Below are positions 42,776 through 50,970 of a stretch of 64,000 nucleotides of DNA, one piece after another. The stretch is taken from positions 1-64,000 of the forward strand of contig JAJPIO010000016.1 of NCBI GenBank assembly GCA_021324735.1, given 5' to 3'. Position 1 is the first letter of the stretch. Each line of letters begins with the position of its first letter. Below the pieces are notes generated by a model. It had not been told where the DNA came from. It was given only the letters and a program-made list of their open reading frames with translations, and ran no database searches. This stretch comes from Bacteroidota bacterium. Lineage in GTDB: Bacteria > Bacteroidota > Ignavibacteria > Palsa-1295. A program made the position numbers and the translations under genes.

Positions 42776-42856
42776 TTAATTACAAATTACGAATGACGAA
42801 TTACGAACGACGAACGGTGGAGCACTCGAAATCCGTAATTCGTAATTGTCAATTAA
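42776..42856. repeat. Imperfect palindrome between mreB and mreC
   Basis: Left arm from 42776 (TTAATTACAAATTACGAATG) and right arm ending at 42856 (reverse complement TTAATTGACAATTACGAATT) form a long imperfect hairpin. It is rich in the repeated unit AATTACGA and spans the mreB stop codon. No T-run follows, so it is not a standard terminator. Confidence 0.55.
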
Positions 42857-43872
42857 TACCTTCTGCTCTTGATCAAGACCTTCATGTACTGTGAAAGGTT
42901 TTCCAGGACCTTGCCCGTACCTCGTACAACAGCCGTTAAGGGGTCATCCGCCACATGAACTGGAAGATTAGTCTCGAGGCGAAGGCGCTCATCGAGTCCT
43001 TTCAGCAAAGCGCCACCACCGGAGAGCATCATTCCGCGATCCAGAATATCGGCTGAAAGCTCTGGCGGCGTGCGTTCAAGGCTTACTTTCACAGCCTCCA
43101 CGATAGCATTGATCGGGTCCGCGAGCGCTTCTCGGACTTCCGTTGAACTGACTTCGATGGTCTTCGGAATACCTGCGACCAGGTCTCGGCCCTTCACTTC
43201 GACCATCAATTCTTCTTCCAACGGCATTGCGCTACCGACCTGACATTTAATAAGCTCAGCCGTACGCTCACCGATAAGAATGTTATAATTCCGTTTGAAG
43301 AACTGCATGACCGCCATCGTAAGCTCGTCTCCCGCTACACGAATGGACTCCTGATTAACAATACCAGAAAGAGCGATAACCGCAATTTCCGTTGTACCAC
43401 CACCGATATCGATGATGATATTACCAACGGGGGCTTCAACATCGAGGCCAATTCCGATAGCGGCAGCCATCGGTTCTGCAATGAGATGGACTTCTTTGGC
43501 GCCGGCATGTTCCGCAGAATCGCGAACGGCGCGTTTTTCTACCTCGGTAATTCCCGATGGCACGCTGATAACAATTCGGCGGGAAGGAAGCCAGGAAGGG
43601 TGGACTTTCTTGATCAGTGCACGAAGCATTCCCTCGGCGATCTCGAAATCCGCAATAACGCCGTCCTTCATAGGACGGATCGTTTGAATATCGCGGTGCG
43701 TACGGCCGACCATTGCCTGCGCTTCGCGCCCGATCGCTACGATCTTTTTCGTGGTCGAATCGAAGGCGACGATCGAGGGCTCGTTAAGGACAATTCCTTT
43801 GCCCTTCATATAGATCAGCGTATTCGCCGTTCCAAGATCGACCGCGATATCAGCGCTAAATAAGCTCAACAT
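42853..43872 (-). CDS. mreB: Rod shape-determining protein MreB
   Basis: 339-residue bacterial actin that organises lateral cell-wall synthesis. Nucleotide-binding blocks are intact: IAVDLGTANTLIYMKGKGIV (phosphate 1), NIIIDIGGGTTEIAVIALSG (phosphate 2) and MLSGGGALLKGLDERL (adenosine). VFDSTTKK-like VAFDSTTKKIVAIGREAQAM and VIADFEIAEGMLRALI are standard. The ATG at 43872 gives MLSLFSADIAVDLGTA. It is the first gene of the shape operon, 90 bases after purH, with a candidate promoter and palindrome in that spacer. The cell is therefore probably rod-shaped. Confidence 0.98.
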   Translation of the reverse strand: MLSLFSADIAVDLGTANTLIYMKGKGIVLNEPSIVAFDSTTKKIVAIGREAQAMVGRTHRDIQTIRPMKDGVIADFEIAEGMLRALIKKVHPSWLPSRRIVISVPSGITEVEKRAVRDSAEHAGAKEVHLIAEPMAAAIGIGLDVEAPVGNIIIDIGGGTTEIAVIALSGIVNQESIRVAGDELTMAVMQFFKRNYNILIGERTAELIKCQVGSAMPLEEELMVEVKGRDLVAGIPKTIEVSSTEVREALADPINAIVEAVKVSLERTPPELSADILDRGMMLSGGGALLKGLDERLRLETNLPVHVADDPLTAVVRGTGKVLENLSQYMKVLIKSRRY

Positions 43873-43920
43873 GTAAGTAAGAAGTCCTAAGTGCTTAGTA
43901 ACGGCATACCTGCCATCCTT

Positions 43921-43945
43921 ACCTGAACGCTATTATAATTCAGGT
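43921..43945 (-). promoter_or_regulatory. Palindrome overlapping a TATAAT box upstream of mreB
   Basis: ACCTGAA (43921-43927) pairs with TTCAGGT (43939-43945). On the minus strand the sequence between includes a perfect TATAAT (43937-43932), about 60 bases before the mreB start. No good -35 is seen at 17 bases. The arrangement suggests a promoter with an operator, but could be chance. Confidence 0.35.
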
Positions 43946-43962
43946 GAGATTCAGATCTACCC

Positions 43963-45588
43963 TTAGTGGTGAAAATGTCTCATTCCGGTCATGATCAAAG
44001 CAACACCGCGCTCTTCGGCTGCCTGAATGACTTCTGCATCGCGCACGGAGCCGCCAGGTTCAATGATCGCCTTTGCGCCTGCCTCAGCCGCAGCGATCAA
44101 CCCATCGGCGAATGGATAGAACGCATCGCTTGCCACGAAAGAGCCTTTCAGCGAAAGACCGTGCAATCGTGCATGCTCGACCGCAATACGGCTTGCTTCG
44201 ACACGTGAGGTCTGACCGGCTCCGAGGCCCAATGTTCGTGCAAAATTACCATCCATTCCGCAAAAGGCAATTGCATTCGACTTAAGATGTTTTACGATCT
44301 TAAGCGCAAATGTAAGCGCGTGCCGATCGCTCGGGCTTGCCGGATGCGATGTAACAGATTTGAACTCGGAATTGCTCACCAGATCTATATCTGGTGTTTG
44401 ACGTAAAATGCCGCCTACGACCGAGCGAAGCTCAGGCGTAGTGGAGATAGCGATCTTTAGCCGATCTGTATTGAAGGTAAGCAACCGGCGGTCCTTCTTC
44501 TTTTTAAGAAGCTCTAAAGCATCGGCTTGGTACGACGGCGCTAGCACGACCTCACTAAAAAACTCATTCAGGCGTCCGGCAAGTATAGCATCAATCTCCG
44601 TATTCAGTATGATTATTCCACCGAACGGGCTTTCCGGATCTGTCGTAAAAGCGCGATCGAAAGCATCCAATCCATTCGCGCCTTCTGCTACGCCGCAGGG
44701 GTTAGTATGCTTAATTATGGCAGCCACCGGTTTTGCGGGATCGGATGGAAGAAATTCGGCTATAAGGCCAAGTGCAGCGGAAATATCGAGTATATTATTG
44801 TAGGATAACTCCTTCCCCCAAAGCTGAGCGCAGATGTTCGAGAATTCCGTCCCATACAGGGCCGCATCTTGATGTGGGTTCTCTCCATATCGAAGCGAGG
44901 AGATCCGAGGAAGAGAAAGATTCAAGCTCTCTTCCTGTTTTCCATGCCCGTTCTGGAACGTGCGGTTAAAGTAATCTGCGATCGCTCGGTCGTATTGAGC
45001 TACATGCTCGAATGCTTCCCGTGCCAGGTCGCGGCGTAACGCTAAGTTGGTTGAGCCGTCATTGGCTTCGAATGTCTGCAAAAACCGCTCGTATTGATCC
45101 GGTGCCGTGAGCAGTGTAACCGCCGCAAAATTCTTTGCAGCGCTTCGTAACATTGCAGGTCCGCCTATATCGATCTGTTCGATGATCTCTTGCTCCGTAA
45201 CACCCGGCTTAGCAACCGTTTCTTCGAAAGGATAGAGATTTCCGATCAGAAGATCGATGGCAGCAATTCCGTTTGCTTGTGCTTCCTCAGCGTGCGACGC
45301 AAGGTCGCGACGGTAGAGCAACCCACCATGTACGATGGGGTGCAACGTCTTTAAGCGGCCATCGAATATCTCGGGGGAGTGCGTAACTTCCGTGATACCT
45401 AAGACGGGAATTCCAAGGCCTCGCAGAAACTTTTCAGTGCCTCCGGTTGAAATGATCTCGACGCCTCGGCTGGCCAGTGTACGGGCAAGCATTTCCAGAC
45501 CCGTTTTATCATACACGCTAATAAGTGCGCGACGGATGGGGATGAGGTCGAGTTGGATCGAAGGCTCTGTTTTTACTTGATGTGACAT
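43963..45588 (-). CDS. purH: Bifunctional AICAR transformylase / IMP cyclohydrolase
   Basis: 541-residue enzyme of the last two steps to IMP. The N-terminal IMP cyclohydrolase (MGS-like) domain shows RRALISVYDKTGLEMLARTL, IISTGGTEKFLRGLGIPV, FDGRLKTLHPIVHGGLLYRR and IDIGGPAMLRSAAKNFAAVT. The transformylase domain has LRYGENPHQDAALYG, IIKHTNPCGVAEG (catalytic Lys-His), ESPFGGIIILN, and SFVASDAFYPFADG, ending MTGMRHFHH as in the family. Length is normal. It begins directly after the purN stop (one shared boundary at 45588/45589), so the two purine genes form one transcript leading into the mre genes. Confidence 0.98.
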   Translation of the reverse strand: MSHQVKTEPSIQLDLIPIRRALISVYDKTGLEMLARTLASRGVEIISTGGTEKFLRGLGIPVLGITEVTHSPEIFDGRLKTLHPIVHGGLLYRRDLASHAEEAQANGIAAIDLLIGNLYPFEETVAKPGVTEQEIIEQIDIGGPAMLRSAAKNFAAVTLLTAPDQYERFLQTFEANDGSTNLALRRDLAREAFEHVAQYDRAIADYFNRTFQNGHGKQEESLNLSLPRISSLRYGENPHQDAALYGTEFSNICAQLWGKELSYNNILDISAALGLIAEFLPSDPAKPVAAIIKHTNPCGVAEGANGLDAFDRAFTTDPESPFGGIIILNTEIDAILAGRLNEFFSEVVLAPSYQADALELLKKKKDRRLLTFNTDRLKIAISTTPELRSVVGGILRQTPDIDLVSNSEFKSVTSHPASPSDRHALTFALKIVKHLKSNAIAFCGMDGNFARTLGLGAGQTSRVEASRIAVEHARLHGLSLKGSFVASDAFYPFADGLIAAAEAGAKAIIEPGGSVRDAEVIQAAEERGVALIMTGMRHFHH

Positions 45589-46215
45589 TTAAGATGCGAT
45601 AAACACTCTTCCGTTTTGAATGGTGACTTTATCTGCGGCGACAAGCTCAATAGCTTTAGGATAGATCTCATGCTCAACAGTTTGTACTCGCTTTTGTAAG
45701 GTCTGCGGTGTATCATCGTCCTTAACCGGGCAGCAGCGCTGCATGATGATCGGCCCCACATCGTATTCCTGAGTAACAAAATGGACGGTGGCACCACTTA
45801 CTTTGCATCCTCGAGCCAGAACTGCCTCGTGAACGCGCAAGCCATACATCGAACTCCCTCCAAACGAAGGAAGTAGTGCCGGATGAACATTAAGGATTCG
45901 TCCCTCGAAAGAATTGACAACAGCATCAGGCAATTTCTTAAGATATCCAGCAAGCACAATAAGATCGATATTCTCCGACCGCAGTGCATTTAAAAATTCT
46001 CGCTCGAACGTGTCCTGATCGCCGCCGTAACGGACCGCCGACAGATGCTCAGCGCGAAGACCGTTAGCACGAGCATATTCTAAGGCGCCGGCACCCGAAT
46101 TATTGGATACAACCAGTGCCAGTTCTGCATGCGAAATAGTACCGGAAATGATCTCGCGGTGTATGTGCATCAGGTTAGTACCGTATCCTGATGCCAAGAC
46201 TGCCAAGCGTTTAAT
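45589..46215 (-). CDS. purN: Phosphoribosylglycinamide formyltransferase
   Basis: Folate-dependent enzyme converting GAR to formyl-GAR in purine synthesis. The active-site blocks are LAVLASGYGTNLMHI, the VLAGYLKKLP region, NVHPALLPSFGGSSMYG (catalytic Asn-His with the SLLP-like loop) and GATVHFVTQEYDVGPIIMQR (catalytic Asp). Counting from the first TTG (46206) gives 205 residues, beginning abruptly at AVLASG. In-frame codons just upstream read ATT AAA CGC TTG, encoding I/M-K-R-L before AVLASG, which restores the usual family N terminus. The ATT at 46215 also lies six bases after a strong Shine-Dalgarno, whereas the TTG is 15 bases away. I therefore take ATT as the likely start; a rare initiation codon remains to be proven. 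Confidence 0.9.
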   Translation of the reverse strand: MKRLAVLASGYGTNLMHIHREIISGTISHAELALVVSNNSGAGALEYARANGLRAEHLSAVRYGGDQDTFEREFLNALRSENIDLIVLAGYLKKLPDAVVNSFEGRILNVHPALLPSFGGSSMYGLRVHEAVLARGCKVSGATVHFVTQEYDVGPIIMQRCCPVKDDDTPQTLQKRVQTVEHEIYPKAIELVAADKVTIQNGRVFIAS

Positions 46216-46220
46216 TGTCG

Positions 46221-46269
46221 ACCTCCTCCTTAATGGGTGTATGCAAATTTACGGAGAACAGCCATTAAG
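46221..46269 (-). promoter_or_regulatory. purN leader: Shine-Dalgarno overlapped by a hairpin
   Basis: On the minus strand CTTAATGG (46269-46262) pairs with CCATTAAG (46236-46229), eight pairs with a 25-base loop. The 3' arm runs directly into AGGAGGAGGT (46230-46221), so folding would partly occlude the ribosome binding site. The loop contains TTCTCC, itself complementary to the Shine-Dalgarno. No known riboswitch consensus is recognised. Confidence 0.5.
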
Positions 46270-46306
46270 ACTTTAATACCAGCAAGATCGTGAAAGAACG
46301 CTGGCG

Positions 46307-48706
46307 CTACCTGCGATATTGTATCCCGGCGCGGATTCCAAATGAGGTAAGATGCCAGTTCAGATCTTTCACAGCATCGAAAAATGGCAAATTCATGTAG
46401 GCTCCAGCTAACAGTGATATCTGCTGACTGAGCTTAAATTGGAATCCCGGTGATAATTCCAGTGCGATATGGAATGTTGTCGGACTTGGCAATGAACCCG
46501 AAGCAATATTATGATCTCTGGAGCCGGTAGAGCGTCCAGTTGAATCTGTAAGCGTAGTGGGAAAGACGATCTCGCGCGATTCACTATAGGTCCCGGATAT
46601 CAGGAAGCCGGCGGCAAGGCCGGTGTATACATAAAAATGCTCCGGTATCGGATAGTAATAGACACCACCATTTACGGTGAGATAGCTCAGTGATGCTTCG
46701 GTAGTAAAATTCTCGATAAGCTTTGAAAGGCGAGAACCAGCCGTATCTCCATATTGAATGGAATCGGGTACAAATGTGGAATGCGTTGCGATCGCCGCTC
46801 CAGTAAAATTCGAATATCCTATACCAGCCGCGAGTTGTATCGATTTATCGATCGGATAAATATACATTCCCTGGAATCCACCGCTTAATCGCGTTGAGAA
46901 TTGATCGAAGGTGGCAGGCGACTGTAAATACGTCGGTGGTTCAAACGCGACATCCGAAACAGTAAGTGAGGGCGTGGTAATAAATTGGACGGTCCATTCA
47001 CGGCACGTCGGGCAGATATTCTCCCGACTCTCATTCATTGTGTAGAGCCAGTGAGCACCGTTGAACGTCCGACAAACGACCCAATAGGACTCGTTGCCGG
47101 CAGCGTCAGTCAACTTAAGGCTCATAAATCCACACGAGCCGGTATCGCGAATGCGGAAAAGCAGCGGCACTTCCGGGGCGCCTACATCGAACTTCGGTAC
47201 ACTGACCGGCGACCGAAAATTTTGACTATCGATAACAGTAATAGAGGCCATTCCTGCATCGAATAACCGGTCGTCTCGAGCTATAAGAGCGAGCGGAAGG
47301 GAAGCATCCTCGGATTCCAGTTCGAGAAGCGGTCGTGCAGTATCACGAACTGCTGGCACTGTCTCGACCAACTGTCCACCTTCATTGCCATAGGAATCGT
47401 AGTCATCGCTGCCTACGCCAAATCCGTAGGAGTATAGACCGAACGGTTTATCGCAGGAGACCGCATGCGATCCAAATCCGATCTCATATTGTGCAATACC
47501 ATACCGCGAGATACCGATCTTCTTAAAATACCGGAGCGGTACGGTACGTCCATCGACGCGCAAAGAGCCTTCCGCATCGAGTGGCACAACCAGATTGATA
47601 TAATGATGCCAATCGCCATTTACCGGTGTAGCAAAGCGGTAGTAATTCAGAAATTGCTCCGTCGGAACGATGAGCATCATAAACGGATCGCCAACTTTGA
47701 TACTGTCGGCATCCGAGCCCTGCGCATATTCTGCGACCAACACCGGCGCCGATGCAGTGACGAACGAGTTATCGACCATGTGATCGTTGCCGTAGAAGTC
47801 TCCGGCTCGTAATTTAGCGACAAGCTTATTATTGACGAAGACTTCAGTGTTGTCCTCACTCGCCATAACCCTCATGGCATATTCTGTTTTACTCTCGAGC
47901 CGTCCTACATAAAACTGTCGCCCCCAGCTTGGAATAGGGGGCTCCATTTCCAGCAGTTGATCACAGAAGGAAACGCTGGTCGGTACCTGAGCACACGAAT
48001 GTCCGACAAAAAAACTGATCGGCTTGGTCGAGGTAATAAGTGATCCCGTGAGGTCGCCAGGGCGATCCGGATTACCCGTACCGTGTACAAAGTAGGCATC
48101 CCCTTGATTAAGCTCGACAGAAAACGTCTCGCCTTTACGGTGTCCGCCGCGCGTATCACCTTTTAGCGAAATGGTGACAACGGTATGATCGGAAGTCCCC
48201 ACGATCGCAAATTCTGTCGCAAAACTGGTCGGACCGTTTTGAAGCGAGTTATAACCCAGGGCCCTGTAGGTGGTACCTAATACTTTGACCGGTAATCCAA
48301 GATAGGTGTCAGTGCTCGCCGGACGGTGTGAGAGGCCAAAAACTGCAACATCATTATCAGCCACCACATGAACTCCGAGATGGGATACGGTCTCGCTGGT
48401 GAGTAATTCAATATCGGTATCGAGATTGATCTCTTTGATCTCGGAAGCTTTAAGGTCGAACGGTATTTGTTCTCCGAGACCGGGCACGGATACCACACCA
48501 TGCGTTGCACGGTCGCTCGTAATGAATAGCTTCAGGCTTAACGTCTTGTTACCCTCGATCACGGCATTCTGCGGAAACGCAAGCCAGAATTCTTTACCGC
48601 GAGAATCTTCCAAAGTTGTCGAACCATCCTGAGCGTACACACTCATACTCCAAAGCACGGAGAGCGCTGAGATCAGAAAAAGGAATATGGTCCGATTATG
48701 CTGCAT
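46307..48706 (-). CDS. Secreted IgGFc-binding-like protein with C-terminal beta-barrel
   Basis: 799-residue exported protein. Signal peptide with core TIFLFLISALSVLW and cleavage near VYAQ. The first ~420 residues resemble the IgGFc-binding N-terminal domain found in many bacterial surface proteins: SRGKEFWLAFPQNAVIEG, VHVVADNDVAVFGLSHRPAS, GYNSLQNGPTSFATEFAIVG and FFVGHSCAQVPTSVSFCDQL. A middle Ig-like region with paired cysteines (SCGF, ICPTC) follows. The last ~200 residues alternate as an outer-membrane barrel (GGFQGMYIYPIDKSIQLAAG, YYYPIPEHFYVYTGLAAGF, LSPGFQFKLSQQISLLAG). The start is taken at ATG 48706, overlapping the upstream stop as TGATG; a TTG lies one codon before. It therefore appears translationally coupled to the sorting-domain-only gene. 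Confidence 0.83.
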   Translation of the reverse strand: MQHNRTIFLFLISALSVLWSMSVYAQDGSTTLEDSRGKEFWLAFPQNAVIEGNKTLSLKLFITSDRATHGVVSVPGLGEQIPFDLKASEIKEINLDTDIELLTSETVSHLGVHVVADNDVAVFGLSHRPASTDTYLGLPVKVLGTTYRALGYNSLQNGPTSFATEFAIVGTSDHTVVTISLKGDTRGGHRKGETFSVELNQGDAYFVHGTGNPDRPGDLTGSLITSTKPISFFVGHSCAQVPTSVSFCDQLLEMEPPIPSWGRQFYVGRLESKTEYAMRVMASEDNTEVFVNNKLVAKLRAGDFYGNDHMVDNSFVTASAPVLVAEYAQGSDADSIKVGDPFMMLIVPTEQFLNYYRFATPVNGDWHHYINLVVPLDAEGSLRVDGRTVPLRYFKKIGISRYGIAQYEIGFGSHAVSCDKPFGLYSYGFGVGSDDYDSYGNEGGQLVETVPAVRDTARPLLELESEDASLPLALIARDDRLFDAGMASITVIDSQNFRSPVSVPKFDVGAPEVPLLFRIRDTGSCGFMSLKLTDAAGNESYWVVCRTFNGAHWLYTMNESRENICPTCREWTVQFITTPSLTVSDVAFEPPTYLQSPATFDQFSTRLSGGFQGMYIYPIDKSIQLAAGIGYSNFTGAAIATHSTFVPDSIQYGDTAGSRLSKLIENFTTEASLSYLTVNGGVYYYPIPEHFYVYTGLAAGFLISGTYSESREIVFPTTLTDSTGRSTGSRDHNIASGSLPSPTTFHIALELSPGFQFKLSQQISLLAGAYMNLPFFDAVKDLNWHLTSFGIRAGIQYRR

Positions 48707-49104
48707 CAATGTATGATCGAGAATCGCATGTAGTCGACAACATTTGTAGCGCCGGAGGCCGTATACGTTATTAATTGGACCATGTACGCGCCGGACGGCA
48801 ATGTAAAGGGCGGAATAATAAAGTTATGCAAGCCCGCAGGGGTTGATTGCTTAGCTTGCAATACATAAATATCCCTGCCAGCCGAATCGAAGACGCGGCA
48901 TTCGAATACTTCGTCTGTGTGGGTATAGACCTGAACCGTAATAGCCTGATTCGCTCGAGCAGGAGATGGATAGGCGCTCACCAAATACGAACCCCATCGC
49001 GGCCGGAGATGCCCGATGATGCTCGAATCCTGCGAACCCGCGCCCGACTGGGCAAGGGCCGGCATAGCTACGACGAGAAGTAAAATAACGAAAAGTGCGC
49101 GCAC
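48706..49104 (-). CDS. Short secreted protein made almost only of a T9SS-like C-terminal domain
   Basis: 132-residue exported protein. Signal peptide MRALFVILLLVVAMPALAQ, a linker of about 20 residues, then about 90 residues that match a T9SS sorting domain in layout: VSAYPSPARANQAITVQVY, CRVFDSAGRDIYVLQAK, LPSGAYMVQLITY and a final beta strand MRFSIIH. No cargo domain lies between the signal peptide and this region. The start is GTG at 49104. Its TGA overlaps the ATG of the IgGFc/barrel gene (TGATG). It may be a carrier, plug or adaptor for its neighbour, or a reduced cargo protein. Confidence 0.78.
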   Translation of the reverse strand: MRALFVILLLVVAMPALAQSGAGSQDSSIIGHLRPRWGSYLVSAYPSPARANQAITVQVYTHTDEVFECRVFDSAGRDIYVLQAKQSTPAGLHNFIIPPFTLPSGAYMVQLITYTASGATNVVDYMRFSIIH

Positions 49105-49141
49105 GAATGGGTAACAAGCAGAAAGAACTCTTAAGTGCGAT

Positions 49142-50917
49142 TTACTTCGTTAAGGCAAGGTGCAATTCTTTTAGCTGATATTGGTCGACCTCGGAAGGCG
49201 AACTATCCATCAGGCTTTGCATGCTGGTCGTCTTCGGAAATGCGATAACGTCTCGTATATTTTCCGTGCCACAGCAGAGCATGACAATACGATCGATGCC
49301 AAGCGCCATTCCACCGTGGGGTGGCGCACCGTATTGGAAGGCCTCCAATATAAAGCCAAACTTTTTGAGCTGGTCCTCTTTACTATGGCCAAGCAGATCG
49401 AACACTTCTTCCTGCATTGTTCGGTCGTGGATACGAATAGAGCCAGAGCCTAATTCGTAGCCATTGACAACAATGTCGTACGCACGGGCACGTACATGCT
49501 GCAATCCTTCGCTACGTCGTGCCCAATCCTGAGGATCAGGAGATGTGAACGGGTGGTGCTTGAAGGTGAAGCTGCCTTTCTCCTCATCCTCCTCGAACAT
49601 CGGGAAATTCGTGATCCACGCTGGGGCAAATTCGAATTCTTTTCCTTCCAGTAGCCCAAGACGATTTGCAAGTTCGCTGCGAAGCGCGCCAAGAATAGTG
49701 TAAGCCCGCTCCCATTTTGGATGCGAGACGACCAATATCAGATCCCCGGTCTGCGCACCGCAGACCGATCGGATATCGCGCAAAAGATCATCGGATAAGA
49801 ATTTCTTTGCACTCGAATCATAGCCATCGGCATTGACTTTGATCCACACCAATCCGCCGGCGCCAAATACTTTAGCAAGGTCCGTGAGAGTATCGATCTG
49901 TTTACGCGACCAGGCCGCACCGCCGGGTGCCACGACAGCCCCAATAACTCCGAGCCGCTTTTCGAGTACTTCGTTAAAGACCTTGAATTCGGTTTTGCCG
50001 CGCACCATTTCGGTCAGCGTCTGAATTTCGAGGCCATAGCGAAGGTCCGGCTTATCACTACCGAAACGGCTCATTGCTTCGTGATAGCTGAGTTGCAGGA
50101 AGGGAGAGGGAAGTGTAAGCCCCAGCTCTTTCCACACTCGGGCTAATGCCCCTTCCATCACGTCATAGATGAGGTCCTCATTGGGGAAGCTCATCTCAAC
50201 ATCGAGCTGTGTAAACTCTGGCTGACGGTCCGCACGCAGATCTTCATCGCGGAAGCATCGGGCGATCTGAAAATAGCGGTCAAAGCCCGAGATCATCAAC
50301 ACCTGCTTATAAAGCTGGGGCGATTGCGGCAGGGCATAGAATGAGCCGGGGTGGATTCGGCTTGGCACCAGAAAATCTCGTGCACCTTCCGGTGTCGCCT
50401 TCATCAGGATCGGCGTTTCGATCTCATAAAATCCACGCTCATTGTAATAGTCCCGAATAGCTTTAACGACCTTATGCCGAACGGCAAGATTACGCTGCAA
50501 GCTCGGACGACGGAGATCGAGATACCGATAACGAAGCCGCAGATCCTCGTTCGCAGTGGTGTCTTCCTTCACTTCAAAGGGTGGCACTTGCGATTCATTG
50601 AGCACTTCGAGGTAGCTCAACTCGATCTCGATCTCTCCCGTGGGAATTCGGGAGTTGGGGCTTTCACGTTTTTGAACGACGCCTTCCACAGAAACTACGA
50701 ATTCGCTTCGAAGCTTTTTGGCACTCTCATATAGTTGAGCGGACCCCGTGGACGGGCGAATTACGCACTGCGACTTGCCTGAACGATCCCGGACATCGAA
50801 AAAGAGGACGCCGCCCATGTCGCGGTGTCCATCGACCCAACCATTGAGTACTACCCGCTTGCCAATATCACTTGCGCGGAGCTCGCCCGCCATTACCGTT
50901 CGCCGCTTATAAGACAT
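49142..50917 (-). CDS. aspS: Aspartyl-tRNA synthetase
   Basis: 591-residue class II synthetase charging tRNA-Asp (possibly also tRNA-Asn). The N-terminal OB-fold anticodon-binding domain (about 1-125) has VVLNGWVDGHRDMGGVLFFD and RDRSGKSQCV. Class II motif 2 region reads YFQIARCFRDEDLRADRQPEF, followed by TQLDVEMSF, and motif 3 GAPPHGGMALGIDRIVML. The GAD insertion domain is present (about 290-420), as in bacterial AspRS. Length is normal. The ATG at 50917 gives MSYKRRTVMAGELRASD; a second ATG eight codons on is possible. Confidence 0.97.
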   Translation of the reverse strand: MSYKRRTVMAGELRASDIGKRVVLNGWVDGHRDMGGVLFFDVRDRSGKSQCVIRPSTGSAQLYESAKKLRSEFVVSVEGVVQKRESPNSRIPTGEIEIELSYLEVLNESQVPPFEVKEDTTANEDLRLRYRYLDLRRPSLQRNLAVRHKVVKAIRDYYNERGFYEIETPILMKATPEGARDFLVPSRIHPGSFYALPQSPQLYKQVLMISGFDRYFQIARCFRDEDLRADRQPEFTQLDVEMSFPNEDLIYDVMEGALARVWKELGLTLPSPFLQLSYHEAMSRFGSDKPDLRYGLEIQTLTEMVRGKTEFKVFNEVLEKRLGVIGAVVAPGGAAWSRKQIDTLTDLAKVFGAGGLVWIKVNADGYDSSAKKFLSDDLLRDIRSVCGAQTGDLILVVSHPKWERAYTILGALRSELANRLGLLEGKEFEFAPAWITNFPMFEEDEEKGSFTFKHHPFTSPDPQDWARRSEGLQHVRARAYDIVVNGYELGSGSIRIHDRTMQEEVFDLLGHSKEDQLKKFGFILEAFQYGAPPHGGMALGIDRIVMLCCGTENIRDVIAFPKTTSMQSLMDSSPSEVDQYQLKELHLALTK

Positions 50918-50970
50918 TCGTATCCTTAAAACTTGTCAGAACTGCAAAAATACGACGAACGGGAGAGAAG

